From Bugulina stolonifera (lineage: Eukaryota > Bryozoa > Gymnolaemata > Cheilostomatida > Bugulidae), in contig OW285187.1 of assembly GCA_935421135.1 (NCBI GenBank), positions 24,986,429 through 25,050,428 on the forward strand: a DNA stretch of 64,000 nucleotides, read 5' to 3'. The stretch's first letter is position 1. Every line of letters begins with the position of its first letter. The notes beneath the pieces were generated by a model, which was given only the letters and a program-made list of their open reading frames with translations, ran no database searches and was not told the DNA's origin. The position numbers were made by a program, and so were the translations under genes. Below, one piece after another: positions 1-15,000 of the stretch.

Positions 1-79
1 TTATTTTCAACATTTAGGGTAATTCTAAATCTTTTGACAACTTCTTGCCCTTTCACTAACTTCAACCATTTGGTTGCAG

Positions 80-3000
80 ACGTAATGAGATGGTGATAGG
101 CAATAAAGCCATCATCAACAAGCAAGTCGGAGCTATAGCTGTCCAAGGTGATGATCCCAAGAAGTTCGCTGCTGCCATGGTGGAGTATAACAGGCAGAAG
201 GAGATGGGTTCTGCTCACGCAGGTAAAGGACAGGCTCCAAAGAACAGCGTTAGAAAGAGAAATAAAATGAAGGTATGTTTTATAGTATGATGACACATAG
301 TACATGGTTATATTTTATTTTTATTGTGCCTATTGCATAATAAACAATATTACATAATACATAATTGATCATTAGTAAATTATAGAATGATTAATTATTG
401 TTGATATTTTAAACCATTCTAATAGTGAATATTATAATCAATGATCGTGGGCCATATTGTGTTAACTCTTTGAACAACTCAGAATGTTATTATTTAATAC
501 CGCATATTGTTTTAGACTCGTAATAAGTATAAAGTAAGTATAGCTTTGTCTCAAATGTATGCTGATAATGCTCTAAAATTGTATATCAGTTATACATGTA
601 CATTTATACAGTATTTGACTAATATATACTCAATTGAGTATGTTCATATATTATTCTTACAAGCACAACTCAGTACTGATGAACCACAATCATGTAGTTG
701 CTATTTAATCTTATGGGGAGTTTTTCCCTCTCTCTGTCATCTTACATGTATGGTATATATGTGGCAGATGTTACAGAACTTTTTAAATAAGGGCCATACA
801 TTCCTTCCGCTGTGGTCGTAGCGAGTTAACATAGAACTCTAGCTATTCAAGTGTTCAGCACAAAGCAGTAGACCTTGCTACCCATTGCATATAGTAGATA
901 AGAATATAGCATAGACTCAATTTATACAGTACATGTACATGTATATACCATGTATATGGACTGTTGTCTATGTATACATATGTGCATATACATGTGCATG
1001 TAGATGTGTGTAGATTGTACCACATAAATAGTTATAATGCATGCACATAAAGCATACTAGCTTCTAATAGCATTCTTGAGCATTATCATGTTCTATAGCC
1101 TGTGCAGCAATAAACTACCAATATGATAGCTCAGAACGTGTTAGGAACTGTGACTAGACAAAGAGCCTGTATGATTTGATATTGGGCACAAGGATGGTTT
1201 AATGATAATAACCTGTCCCTCCAATTGTGCCCAGTTTCGCAGTTTTAATGTTCTGCAATTTACTTTTCAGCTATCCTTCTGCTAAGTTTTGGATAGTTGT
1301 TGCAATATGGGAATCCTTATAAATCAAATTTTCCCGATACAGTATACATGTATATAGTATTGTCTTGAAAAGAGAAGATAACTTCATTGCAACTTTAAGA
1401 TGCTGTACTGTTCAATCAGATCTGGATGTAGACTGTTTGTTTAATGATTGTATAATTTGTTAGGAGTTATAATCTCTTTCTTGATATTTCAGTTAGTAGC
1501 TATACCAGCTCATTTCACTGCGGAACAGAGGGCAGCAGAGGAAGAGAGACAAATGGCAGCCATTGAACGTCTCGCCCTCTTCCTACCAGATCTCTTCAAA
1601 TCTAATATCAGAAAGAAACGATTTCGAAAGATCTGTGTTGATGATATGCCATGGAGAGCTCAGGTCTGATTCACATTTATGTAATTCAAGCAGCTCAACT
1701 TGCCCTTTTACAATGTGTATTAAAAAATTGGTCTAAATATAGTAATATGGAAACATAAAGTATAAGATAACAATTCTTGTATTTCCTGTTAATAATAGTC
1801 TGGAATCAGATGGAGATTATGTAAAAGTAAAAGTTGTAAAAGGATGTAAAAGTTGTTTTGTATGTACAGTATATATGTACATGTATATGTTCAATGGGAA
1901 TGTGTGTTAGAATACATTACATACTTACAAGTATATGTAGCACAGGTCTGGTACATGTAATTAGTAATTACATTTGTTATGTAACCATGCTATAATTTCA
2001 TTTGTAGCTGAACATAGTGCTCGGTTTGAGTCACTTTGGAGTTTTCCTCAACAAGCTGGAAATGAATGAGAAACTGATTGGAAATAAACAGACGTTGGCT
2101 TATAGGTATAGTAATCTCCATTTACACCTTCCATTGCTGGTACACAGGCTATAGGTATAGTAATCTCCAATTACACCGTCCATTGCTGGTACACAGGCTA
2201 TAGGTATAATAATCACCATTTACACCTTCCATTGCTGTTTCACAGGATTTCTCCTAATATACGCGTAGATATAAGTGTGACCATGTTTTAAAATGGTGTG
2301 CTCCATCTTATCAAATTCAATTGTCTTTGCACAGCACTGCATTTCTGGACCCTGAATGGTTTACTTTTGAAACTGCCGGCACCATGGTGGTTGGAATGGA
2401 TGGTGGCCCACCACGTCTTACTAAGACCAGAGCTGCTCAGCCTTCTCCTGTAAAAGGTGGGCATGCGGCAAACACACCAGCTGCTCGGGGTGGAAACAGA
2501 CGAGCTGAGAAAGAGGTTGCTAAAGCTAGCGGTATTGAGAGAGCGGCTGTTGCTGCCACAGGTGATAACTTTTACAGTACTTCTCACTTTACTATTTACT
2601 ATTTTAACTGTTTTTATCTGGATTCAATACTAGTCAATGGGATCTAGCTCTGGAGACTTGTGTTTATTTTTCTCATATCTTGTCCAACAATAAAAATGCA
2701 CGTACTATATGAACACCTACACTGTATGTGTGGACTAGGCACAATGCAAGAATTATTTTTTAACACAGGTATCTTCTTTGATCATCAAAAATTTACTGGA
2801 ATACTGTTACAGGAAAATAGGTTGTAATCATTAGATAAATATTTGCAGGTGCTGCACCACCAGAGATGTTCCCAGTACCTCCAGAGAAACCAGATTCTCC
2901 ACGTACTCCGAGGACACCCGAGCCAATAGCTGTCGAGGAAAGAAAGGGAAGCGCCGAGAATAACATCCTCTCCTCCCAAGTCACTCAGGAGTCTCTGGAG

Positions 3001-6000
3001 AACACATTCAACTACTTTAAAAGAGCAATTGTGAGCATTGGAGTTACTGTACTAATTCAACTGATAATTTCGAGACTGTTACAGTTTCGTGTTTGGAGAG
3101 GAACTAAGCCAATTATTTACTAAAGTGCTAATATAAGGGTCAAACAGTGTTGCTCTTGTGACACTGCTGTAGCTCCTATGTTACGATAATTCTACCAGAA
3201 AGTTATCATTGCCCTACTATGCATAGAAAGATATTTCCTGTGTAAGTTTAATATGACTATTCTGTAGGTGTTGGCATATAGAGGTCAGCACTGGACTCTT
3301 CTACAGAACGCAGTTAGAGCCTTATGGAACTGCGCCCATACTGCTTTAATACGGGCGTTCACTAATGACCCCGCTGCTAAGACTGGCCTTCTTACTAACA
3401 GTGGTCTAAGAGAGGTGCTCTGGCTCCCACTGTCTATGGCTTGTGACCACTGGCTGGACATGATGTTTCATATCAAACTTCAGTTGAAAGCTAAAGCTGC
3501 AGTAAGTAGCATGCCATGATATTAACTTGCTTCTGTGTTTGAAGGAGAATACTTTTTGTTAATATCTTGTACAAACCTTTTCATATCCAGATTATATTGG
3601 CTCAATCATTACAGCGACTAGGTGAACCAAAGTTTAGCTTTGTTGGAGATGTTGAAGACGACAAAGGTGGCAGTAGTCTGAAATTTGAGCCTCGACTGGA
3701 CGACCACACTGTAGTCGACCTGCAGTTCACCAGGAGACTCACTCTTAGGACTATTGAACTGCTGTTCTATGAGAAGAAGTGGGAGAGACTCGTAGACTTA
3801 GCTCTTAAGTTCACTGCACTTACAGAGTAAGCTCTTATGCTACATGTATATAATAGTGAGATTCTTATAAGCAGTGTTCTATTACTTACATGTATGTCGT
3901 GTTTTACACTGTACATTGTATGTGTGATGCACATTTTAATGACTGCACTACTGTTTTAGGAGTAGGTATGTGGAGCAGGTGTTCCCCATTGTCATCCTTG
4001 CCCAAAGACTGCTAGCGGATCGAATAGTAAGTGCAGGAGAAGTTGTCCCCCAGCAGCACTTTATTAAAGCTGAACAGGATTATGGAAAGATAACTCCTGA
4101 CATCTACGCTACTCAGCTACAGCTATATATGCCAGAGGAGATTGTAGACGGACAGCCTAAGTTCATAGTCCACTCTTCTGACTTCAGAGCTGAGAGGGAC
4201 CCTATGGCTACGTCTCTGCTGAAAGGTATATTATTATATTAACTATTTCCAAGTTTAAAATGATAACATACAACTCTAAATCGTCATTTTAAAGCTTTGG
4301 ATGAACTAGAATTTTTGTTTTCCATCATTGGTCAATATGTGTATTGCATGTACTTACACGAGATAATGAATAAAGACATAATATTATACAGCATTAATAT
4401 TTTTAATTTGCTGAGACAAGTTATGACTTACATGTATTTTCATGAAGTTTACAGTATTGCAATCTTACAATTTAGCTAATATATAGGAATATATTAATAA
4501 TGGCGATACTACTATGTATGGTTACGGTTTCCCGTGGCAGCTGTAGTTGTGTAGGCTGAGTAATTTTAAGTGTTTAAAAATAAAAATTAGGCGCAAACTC
4601 TTGACTAGTATTTGTGATGATCATTGATTATTTGGTAGACAAGCGTGGACCAGCAGACTACAGCCGCTGGTTTATACAGCATAATGCAGGTGCTGAGGCT
4701 AATCGTGTAATATTGCCTCTTATTGTACATTGTCCGCTTGCCTCCGCCTTGCTATCTGTATCCCAAATGTTTCCTTTATATGCATGCAATTAATAACTGC
4801 AAAGACTAACTGTCTGACCATTTGCTGTAGGCTTATATGATAGAGACAAGACATTTCCTATCAATATATCATTGTTCATGTATTTGTTTCATTTCTTCAC
4901 CCTTGCATAACATACCCTTACGTAACATACCCTTGCATAACATACAACACCAGAATTAAATTATTCTGCTCCATCAATGCCATATTACGCTAATACCATA
5001 ATTTGTTAAAACATTAGCTTCATGCTATGTAACACGTATGCAATATACTCGTACATGTACCTTCAACATATTTAATACCATTCGTACAAATTTTCCGTCA
5101 TGTTATGTTTTGTCTTTTCTTATAACATCATTTCTGTTGACTTGTCTAACTCCTCACAGGGTTGCTGATTAATTATTGGTATAAGATTTCTCGCGTTCTA
5201 GCACATGTAAAACCAACATAGTTGCATGTGCATGTATGTAGTATCATATTGTGTTTGGATAGATAATTCATTGGCTAAGAAACTGGTGAGTGTACCTGTT
5301 GACTTTGATGAGAGCTTGGCCTACTACAGGGCTATTCTAGAGAAATGCAGCTATAACGCCAAGGCTCTTAGACACAGCAGACGTCTCTTAGTGCTCTACC
5401 TTGGTGGACAAGAGAGCGGTAAGTTATATACTATTATTTCCAAGTAACATTTGAAAGGCTATGACTTGCTCTCTTAATTGTCTTTGTAAGAAAACGACTT
5501 AGCTTTATTAGTATGAATGTTGTCAATGAAAGTAAATAAGTTAGGAGAGCTACATGTTTGATACGCATAACATTGCTGTCTATAGTGTTATTTTCCATTC
5601 CAGCCTCACTTGAAACTTCCTTAGCGACTAACATCGTTGGACACTCTCTAGACTTTGTTCCCCATACAGCCCAACCCCAACCTGCTGTACCCCGGGATCT
5701 ACGAACTGCACTCTTCACTTCTATTGAGGACGCTCAAACTGCCACCCTTCCCAAACCTCAATTGAATGCTGTGCTATCTTCTTATGAGAAAACCATTGGT
5801 AAACTTTTGTTGATTTATCTAGCTACCACATAACATCATGATTATAGTGTTAATTTTATACATCTATTCAGTTCACACGCTCTCTATTCTTCAAATAAAG
5901 TTGACTCTGAATTATAATATTGTAAAACTTCTTAGCTGTATAAAGTTCTAAGCTAATCTTTTGAGTTTTTTCTATTGTCGTCTGGAAACCATTTCCAATT

Positions 6001-9000
6001 TGACTAACTAATAACTACCTAGGGTACCGTTACAAGATTTTTTGTGATATTTTGCAGAGATATTGCTTGCCCACAACCAGAGGAGTTTAGCAGCACAAGC
6101 AATGCATGAGCTGGGTAATCTGCAGTATCACAATGGTAATCTGAGGTCAGCCTACAAGTGGTGGTGTGAGGCTGTAGACCTCATTGTCAATATGACAGAT
6201 GCTGTAAGCAACTGGAGGGACCTGTTTGAAGATGTTGATGACATATCAAGTGAGTTATTGAAGAGGTGTGGCCTGTGGGGCTGCCTACTGGGCAGCGTCA
6301 TCACATCCAACATCTCCCAGTATATACTTACCTCAGACTTGGCCATGAGGTCTACCTGCTGCTTCCTATCTGCCTACTTCTTTAAGGTAAGTGCTATCTA
6401 CTTCTCTATCACTGTCTAACTCTCGATGCTCTGGCAAACATCTAGATATAGTTTTCTTACCTCCTTCTAAGTTGGTCACATGTGACATGTGCTAGTCAAA
6501 TTGCATTTCATTATATATATACAAACAGATTATTTATTTACTTGAAGGAATAAAAATGATTTGTCTGCCAGAGAACGAAATATTTTGTTTTACAGCCCAA
6601 ACGTGATTATAAAAATGATACAAATGATAAATAAGGAAGCTTTTCCTTTCAGTCTCTGTTCAGGGCATCCTTGCCTCACCCTACAGCTGATCGAGACTAT
6701 GCCTCTTATGATATCGGTGAAGGGTTTGAAGTTACCTCCCTTGTACCTGGTATTGATCTCCTATCAGACCACTTTAGAGCAGATGGTAGGTCTGTTGTGG
6801 CGGCACTGCGCTGGGTTACTGAGGAGCTAGCACGTGGGAAATACAACCTGTTTGTGAGTATTTAGAATCATTTCGAATGCTGTAAAATAATCATATTTTA
6901 TAAAGTTACTAACATATTATTATAACTTAGCACTATATCACGAATATGAATGGTGAAATAAGATATGTATTCAGGAATATTTGGGTGATGAAAATAACCT
7001 TATACATGTTTTTTTGCTTATCAGGTTCTGCCATTGCTGACGCTGTACCAGTACTTTACGACCTACATCTGCAGGGACTTGCAGAGAGCTGTAGATGGTC
7101 GTATTCTAAAGGTACGAGTTCTAACTGACCTTGGTCTGTTTGCTGAGGCGTTCACCACCCTGCTCAGGTTACTGCATGGTGACAGGCTGCCGCACATTGG
7201 GGACAGCAACTTCAGACAAGTAGAGAGCAAGATGCCAGCTATACAGTTTGATAACTCTAAACCGCTACATGAGCCAAACAATCTCAAGGTTTGTTAAAAG
7301 CTTTCATATTGGTTGTCGAACATCTACATTCACAGTATTGAGCTAATGCATTTTTTGAGAATATTCAGATATTCTAGTAGTTTTGCTTCATAGTTTACCA
7401 AGTTTCAGTCAGGTGCAATTATCATGACATACATTATACATGTGTAATTGGTGCTTTGCAGATCGTTGACTTGGTGATTGATAAACGTCTATCCACAAAC
7501 TTGTCGAGTCTGTATGGACCTCACCTCACCTGTCAGCTGTCGATAGCCCAGGGTAAGCTGCTCGTGGCACTCGCTGACACCATCTCTGCTATACCATACT
7601 TCAACATCAAGTAAGTCTTCTCGGTGTACCAAATTTTCTCAAATTGTTGTTGGAAACTGACTTTTTACTTGTTAATTTCCCAAGCATGTGCTTTCCAATA
7701 GTCATTCACAAATCTCACCGCTCTCCCAGATTACTCTCATCCATAATAATGACTTTTGTCTCTTTGGCTAGCAGTGGATATACACGTGTGTTTCCTAATC
7801 AAGAAAACTTATTCATATATTTATTTATTTATATTTATTTTACTGTGGAATGTTTTCTAACTGAAAACAAGAATTATAATTTCGATTTTCTTTATCATGT
7901 GATCTTTTAACCAAATTCAGTGTTAGAGAAATGCAAAAAACGTTTGCAAAAATGTTGGATAAAGCTCGTTATGGACATTTCAAGTATCAGAAACAGTCGA
8001 CGCTCTCTGTTGGCCAATCAATTGTCAATAAAAAGATATTTGCGATTACACTCCATGAGTTTTTGCGGTAAAATCTTTGCTTAATTGTTTTCACAATATA
8101 ATTTGTTGCCTGCTGAGTCTATACTTTGCTTTGCTTCGCTTATAATATTCATATTATTTGGTATATAAAATAATATATTATTTCCATTGCTCTGCTTCGA
8201 ATTTATAATTTGGATGATGCATGTATTTTATGTAAGTCGAGGAAGAATAGCGTTTTAAAAGTTCTTGTAATATACCATATATTATAATTACTGAGCTGTA
8301 CCTATGGCCTCTGTTATATAGACAAAGCTTCTATATACTTCTACATACTTGATGGTAGTACGAAGCTTTAAATAAATCCATTGTGCATTTTGTGTGCATG
8401 AGATGTTTTTCAGGAATATTTCTATTACATAATTAATTGCAATAGGACTCATAACCTGGGATCAAATGAGTTGATACGCCAGAAGACTATAGCAACTGTT
8501 GTACAGGAAGGTGGCAATGGCCCAGATCTAACAATGGTCCCTCCTATTACTGGTACTCCTCCGAAGCCCACCTCTACTGGTAGATCCCAAGGCGGTTCTC
8601 AGGCTAGTGAAAGTGAGTAGCCAATCATTCTCTCACTATATACATGTATGCAGATTAAGTTCTGCATATCATTTATATTTATTCTGGTGGTGCCAGCAAT
8701 ATTAATACATCCAATCATTTGACACAGATACTAAATAAGCGTATACCAACTTGTGGGTTTCAGTTTTATAGACACGACTGGAATGCTTTCACAAGTAGAA
8801 AAGATATGTAGTATGATATCAGATCAGATCAGAATGAATATATCAATGCACATATACATGTAGCAAAATCTTTGGTTACCATCCTCTTATATTGTTATAT
8901 TACACTCAAATTTGAAAGAACTTCTACATGTATTTCGCTGATTGAAAAAATGTATGAGGGTTATAAATCGTTAGATCGTACACTCGTAAATGGCTAGTAA

Positions 9001-12000
9001 CAGTGACTTTTTCGAAACAAAGTTTTTGATTATTTTCTGGTCAGTAATAACAAAATAAAATAAACGTACACGTATAAGTTATAACATGATTGTATGGAGA
9101 GTATAAATGATTTGTTAGGTCCAAGAGGCCCATCTCTGGTGGGCAGTATTGCTGTCCCATCTGATGCTGGTGCAGATGAGGATGGGGAGAGTAGGAGGGT
9201 CAAGGTCACCAAATTCACAGATGAGACTGGCACATTCTCCAAGGAACACACAAAGGCTGTGCTGCTGAACACAGGAGAGAAGATGCTGTCAGCTCTTCAT
9301 GACATACTTACTGAATCTGCTGAGCAGGAGGGGGGTAAGTACGGACTGGAATATTGTCTATTATATAAAAATAAGATGGTGGGTAGCTTGTGATCCAAAC
9401 CCTCCAGAAGTATAGGTACATGATCAAAGTTATGTTGATAGTGAGCAGGAGCATGAGGTCTAACATTCCTAGCCCATGGTCTAATGTAAAGCACAAAATA
9501 TCCTTTTCATGTGATCTGAACATTGAGTAATCTGGAAGATTATCATTTTAGTTTCTGAGCAATAGGCCTGGAGACTGTAGGCATTTTTTGAACTTACTTT
9601 AATGCTGGCAATTGTCTTGTCTTTACTATCAATGAAATTAGTAGTATATTAAGAGAGAGCATGACTCCTATTTGTCTTGGTATAGAAATAGAAGTACCTG
9701 GTTTTGGTTGGATGGTTTAAGGTGCTAGTGAACTGCTTTATATGCTGCAGGTGTATAAGGTTAACTATGCATAATTATTGGGGATTGCAGGTTTGCACAA
9801 GTTGAAACCAGCGGAGCTAGAGATGGTGACGCAGTGCAAGTTACAACTGGGTGACATTGCAAGACAGAGGCATCATGCTGGTATTGCTGTTGATGGTGTT
9901 TTCTCTGCGATGAAGATACTCAAATCTGCTGATGTATTTGTTGATAAGAAAAAAAGTAAATCCGAGCAGACTAGGTTTGTTAGCTAAAACTACAAAATTA
10001 ATAACATGTCCACCACGCATATTTATTGTATTGGTTTTTAATTGCTAATGCTGTACAGCTACGTAGAACGGTTAGATCTTTGTTTTTTTCTCTGCTCTTG
10101 GGGTCCTGCATTTAACCATCTTTTGAATGGGATGGTAGGGGAGGTTACATTGTACAACAGGACTTTGTATGATATAAATTGTTTCCATTTGTATTAGATG
10201 GTTACAGTATTGCATTGACTATGATTACAGTATGCGACAATGGCGGGATGTGTCTGCGTAAGTATGGGCAGTCATGCCTATTTGTACCACATTTAGAAAT
10301 AGAATGTTCTAGAAGTCTTACCTAATGTTATGTTATTAGATTTTCTAGATATAGAACATAACTTCAGTTATATTTACATCAATACAAAAGCACATTTAGT
10401 TCGTAATAGCCGCATGCTTGCACAGATACTATAGGCTGGGCTCCACATCCCTTCAAATTCAAACATGGGCTCCAATCGCATAGGGGGCTTAGAGTACGGT
10501 TCCAATCAGTGTTATTGAAGAAGTAATAGCATATTGGTGAGGGTTCATTTTATCCAATGAATCCATCTGAGGGAAACTGTTTCTTATCTCAACCAAGAGT
10601 AGCATGTCTGGCACTTATGTCTTCTGCATGATTTGTTGATGCCGATCATGGAAACACCGTCTGCACAATGTCAATGTTCTCTAGTGGTGGCATGAAATGT
10701 ATTTCGATCCCTTTTTGTAGTTAAAAAGATCCTTAGCTAAGGATTCATTGTACCCATGTTGTTTGTGTAACAAATGTCTGTTGCGTTCACAACCGCCTCC
10801 CAGCATCTTACTATCACTCTTATTTACCTTTACATGTACATACACGTCATATACTGTACGTAAGGAAATGGTTGATGACAGACCAGTAGGATAATACCTA
10901 TATGTAACATCTTACTTTCTTTACTACTTTGCCATAAGTAACACGCGCTTATATTCCAATTTCTGCAGGCTGCTCTGTTTCTTTCGTAAGACTATGTCCA
11001 GTAAAGTAGATAACTTGTCTTATACATGTACATATTACTACTCGTATATTCATGTTAGGGGGTTTGGCCATTTTTTTATATAATAATGTATTTTTTATAA
11101 TTCCTTTGCTAACAATACATCATCATATATTCATATTTGCAGTGCTTGATATCTAAACTGTCTCTGTGCAAACACAACTCAAGGCTAGTAAATGCACTGT
11201 CACTGTACTTGTAGGCATTCATCCATGAAAGGTGGACGGTCATCAATGAGACAGGAGGTCAAGGTCACTGATGAACAGAATAATCAGTTTGCTTACCAGA
11301 ACTTCCAGAGCAGATCTCGTCTGGATGCCAGACTTTGGTTAGAGTGCCGCTTTGCTTTGGTGAAGAATATGATGGGGAAGGTCTCTGGTATGGGCCTTAC
11401 CAAAGGTGAGGTTTTAAACTTATTTCTATAGATGAAAGTACAATCAAACCTATAACTACGTTTCTTTGTTTGACACGAAAGACTGCAATGATTTTGTCTC
11501 GACCATGGATATTTTTCGCTACCAGTTGACATACAGGTAATGCAAAATTTTGTGTTTTGGATTGCAGTAAAATATACATGCTTAGTAAAATGCACATGTC
11601 CAATAGGAAGTGTGATATTTTCTCAGGCAAGATAACAAAAGTTGTGGTGGAGATCAAGGATTGCAGAGAGTATATTCGTGAGGGAATGTACGAGGCTGAT
11701 GTATGTGGAGACTCTGCTATGATGGCACAGTTTCAAATGCAGAATGTGCTGCTGAATCTTCTAGAAGGAGTTAACTTGGCAGACACTATTCCCTTGCTTG
11801 AGGTAAAATGAGTCAGCTAATATACATTGTGTCTCTATATAAGAGTATTTTGAAGTGGCATGTTTTTGATTTCTCAGAGTTTATCCTTGTCCACTACTTC
11901 TTGAACGATGAATATGAATGTGTGTGGGCTATTTCTTACTGTTTAGTATAATGCATATATACAGTGTACTTCGTATGCCCATCATTCAATGCGATACGGC

Positions 12001-15000
12001 CTGCAGACCTTCTGCTAACCTTCTGGATTTGCCACCGTGCCAAGTCTTAGTTTTTCCACCTTGAGGATTAAACTATTTGCTGTATTGTAAATCCAATTTT
12101 TAATTTTGTGTTATGTACAATAAACAACCTGTATGTTTCTATTGCTTCAACAAAGCTATAAGCATGTTTAGTTCTCAGTAATAAGCTGTTCACCACCATC
12201 TCTCTGCACTGTTAAACAGGAGCTGCTGACCATGCTAGAGGGAGTTCCACGCATGTCCATGAATGATCTTCTGCTCCACTCTCAAGCTCTGATTCTGCTC
12301 ACCGACCTGAACACCGTTGCCTGCCAAGATCCTACAGAGCAGCTTGAGAGACTCAACAATTCTGGCCGCTATCTGGAAGCCCACCAACACCTTCTTAAAC
12401 AGGTGCTTAATTTCATTAGTTCATGAGTGGAGATACATTTAGACTGAGCTCCTAGATTCTAGAATACTACATAATACCTTCAAGACCACGAGCATGAGAT
12501 TTTCGGTACCGAGAATATATTTAGTATTTTGTATTTAATCATACATGTAGATATTTAGTTGATGTCGAGTAACCACAATTCCCTCCTACTTATTTATTAT
12601 TGCCGTCTTTCAGCTGGAACTGCTAGGTGACCAGATCCAGCACTACCATCCGGCTTCAGATAAGAGTGCAGAGATTCTGGGTACACCAGTTAGTCCTATG
12701 AAGAATCTGTACCTTCCCCAGGTCTCCCTGCTAGCTCAAGTCAAGCTCAGACTCGGCCATGTTCAATCAAGACAAGCTGCTTTGAACCCTGGGTAGGATG
12801 ATGATAAAAAATTTGTTTTCTAGACATGGCCATCTCAGTATATATCCTGCTGTATTTAAATGACATTAAAGCTTTCAATGCTGAATTGGTTTTGATTTAA
12901 AATTTAACAGCAGAATATCTGCACTTTTACCGTCTATTCTGTGTGGAGATGACTTGATATCCTGTCTGTTTGCTAAGGCAGTAGAGTTATTATTAGCCAT
13001 ATTTATTGCAGCATGGATGTTGACGTAAAGGTGTTTGTTTTCACCAATGCTCTCAGTGTTCTTACTACCGCGTTGCACATGAACAACATGTGCACGTACA
13101 AGCAACAGCACATAGAGTCAGAACTCTACCTAGCCTTAGGTCGTATACAGAGACAGCTCTACCTTGTTGGAAGGTGTGACTACCACGACGCTGTTGAGAC
13201 TCTCCTAAAAGCGATCAAATCATCTCATGGATATGACCATGACCTTGGGTGGGTTAATCATACACAATATTATAACAGTATGTAATAGTAATATTATAAC
13301 AGTGTGTAATAGTAATATTATAACAGTCTGTAATAGTAATATTATAACAGTCTGTAATAGTAATATTATAACAGTGTGTAATAGTAATAGTCCGTTTGTC
13401 AGTTTTATATACTGTTTGGATTATTATACCTCTGTTTTGTGTATGAAAACCAGCAAATTAATTATTTGGGAAAATTCCGTTGAGTAGATTGATGAGACAA
13501 GCCTACCTGGAGATAGCCCTGATTTACCTTCATAGCAGTGAGAACGCCCACGGACACCTACTACCTCCTCCAGATCAGCTAGCTACTGAAACCTCAGCTT
13601 ATGAAAGAGAAGACAGCATCTCTGTATTTGAGGACGGTTCGTCTATAGCTAGTGGATTCACTGGCCAGAATTCCGCCAAGTCTGCTGCCATGAAAGCTAA
13701 AAGAAAGGTACATATTCCATAGCTAAAATCTTTCAGTACCTTCTTCCAGTGTAATCATGGATATTGTTCAGTACAGCAGCTGTCAGTTTTTGAAATTATA
13801 TGCTGAGTTTTAGTAGTCATACTTATATTGTGTATCATATTCTATTCATCGTGTATCTTATAATAACAGGATCGAGAGATATTCATGTTGGAATGTATCA
13901 GTGAAATCACTGAGGAAGTAGGTCGTCTGCATGTAAATATGGAGGTATTGTTGAACCCTCCCAGAGCCCATCCCTGCCTCTTTTTAACTACCACAATAAT
14001 GTTGATTAAGGTTCAGTTACCGGGGTCAAAAGAGTATTTTATGCGTGAAACTGCCTATGAAGTAATAACAACCCTATCTCTGATGCAATTTTTCAAAGTG
14101 AAAGACTGAAAATAGGGCTGGGGGGCTGGCCATTCTGCCTCACGGCGATTTCCTAAGTTTTATCAAAGCTATTATAGCGTATCATGTTGTTAGATTAATG
14201 TATGCTTTAATAATGAGTCATAAAAGTACAGTTTCAACTACTATAATAACTGGTAATGTATCAGAGTTGAGCTTTGTAACTATGTAATTTGATGGTGTAA
14301 AATGTTTTGATGGCATGGAATTCTATTTAAAAGTAACTGCACTGTATACATGAACATGATGTAAGTGCATGTATTTGTACATGTATTTCATAAATAAGAC
14401 TGCAGCACTAGGCCACTGCATTGGAGTTGCGCCACCAATATTTTTGGCTTATTAATGTTTTAACAAACAAAATATCTGGCCACCCCAGTTGCTGAACCTT
14501 AGCCATCCAATCCTGAGTTTGTTATAGTGTTTGTTTAAATCATAATACTGCGCTTGGCTACCTTAACAATGTTTTGTATCAAGGAATATTTAATATTGGG
14601 TGGGAGTTCTTCATAATTTTTTGTTTTAAAAACTACAGTACATATCCAACGAATAAATCGTGTACTTTGGTAGATGCATTGATGCACATATACTGTACAT
14701 GTATTTCAGTTTCCTTGGGAGTTGAGAGTTTGTAAAAGCTCCGACAATTTCAATTCATTAGCAATTGTAGCTGCTCAGCTCTTTGCTTGCCATTCTGTAA
14801 GTTCTGGAAACACTCAGACGATTCCCTCTGTTTTCCTGTCAATTCATATTTACAGTTTGTTATTCAATTTTGTGTTATTCATAAAGTTGTAGATGATAGT
14901 CCTTGAGATCATTTCATCATTAGATGTTCAAATTCCCCGAGATAGAATCTACTATATTGTTTGATGATAAATGAAAGGAAGGTTTAAATGTATATTGTAC

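Noticed and set aside
2288..2587. Minus-strand open frame overlapping a CFAP54 exon
   Set aside because: It is antisense to an exon that fits the splice chain, and it has no family signature.
13268..13387. Repeat array as a CRISPR array
   Set aside because: Units are contiguous with no unique spacers, and the sequence is an animal intron. It is a minisatellite.
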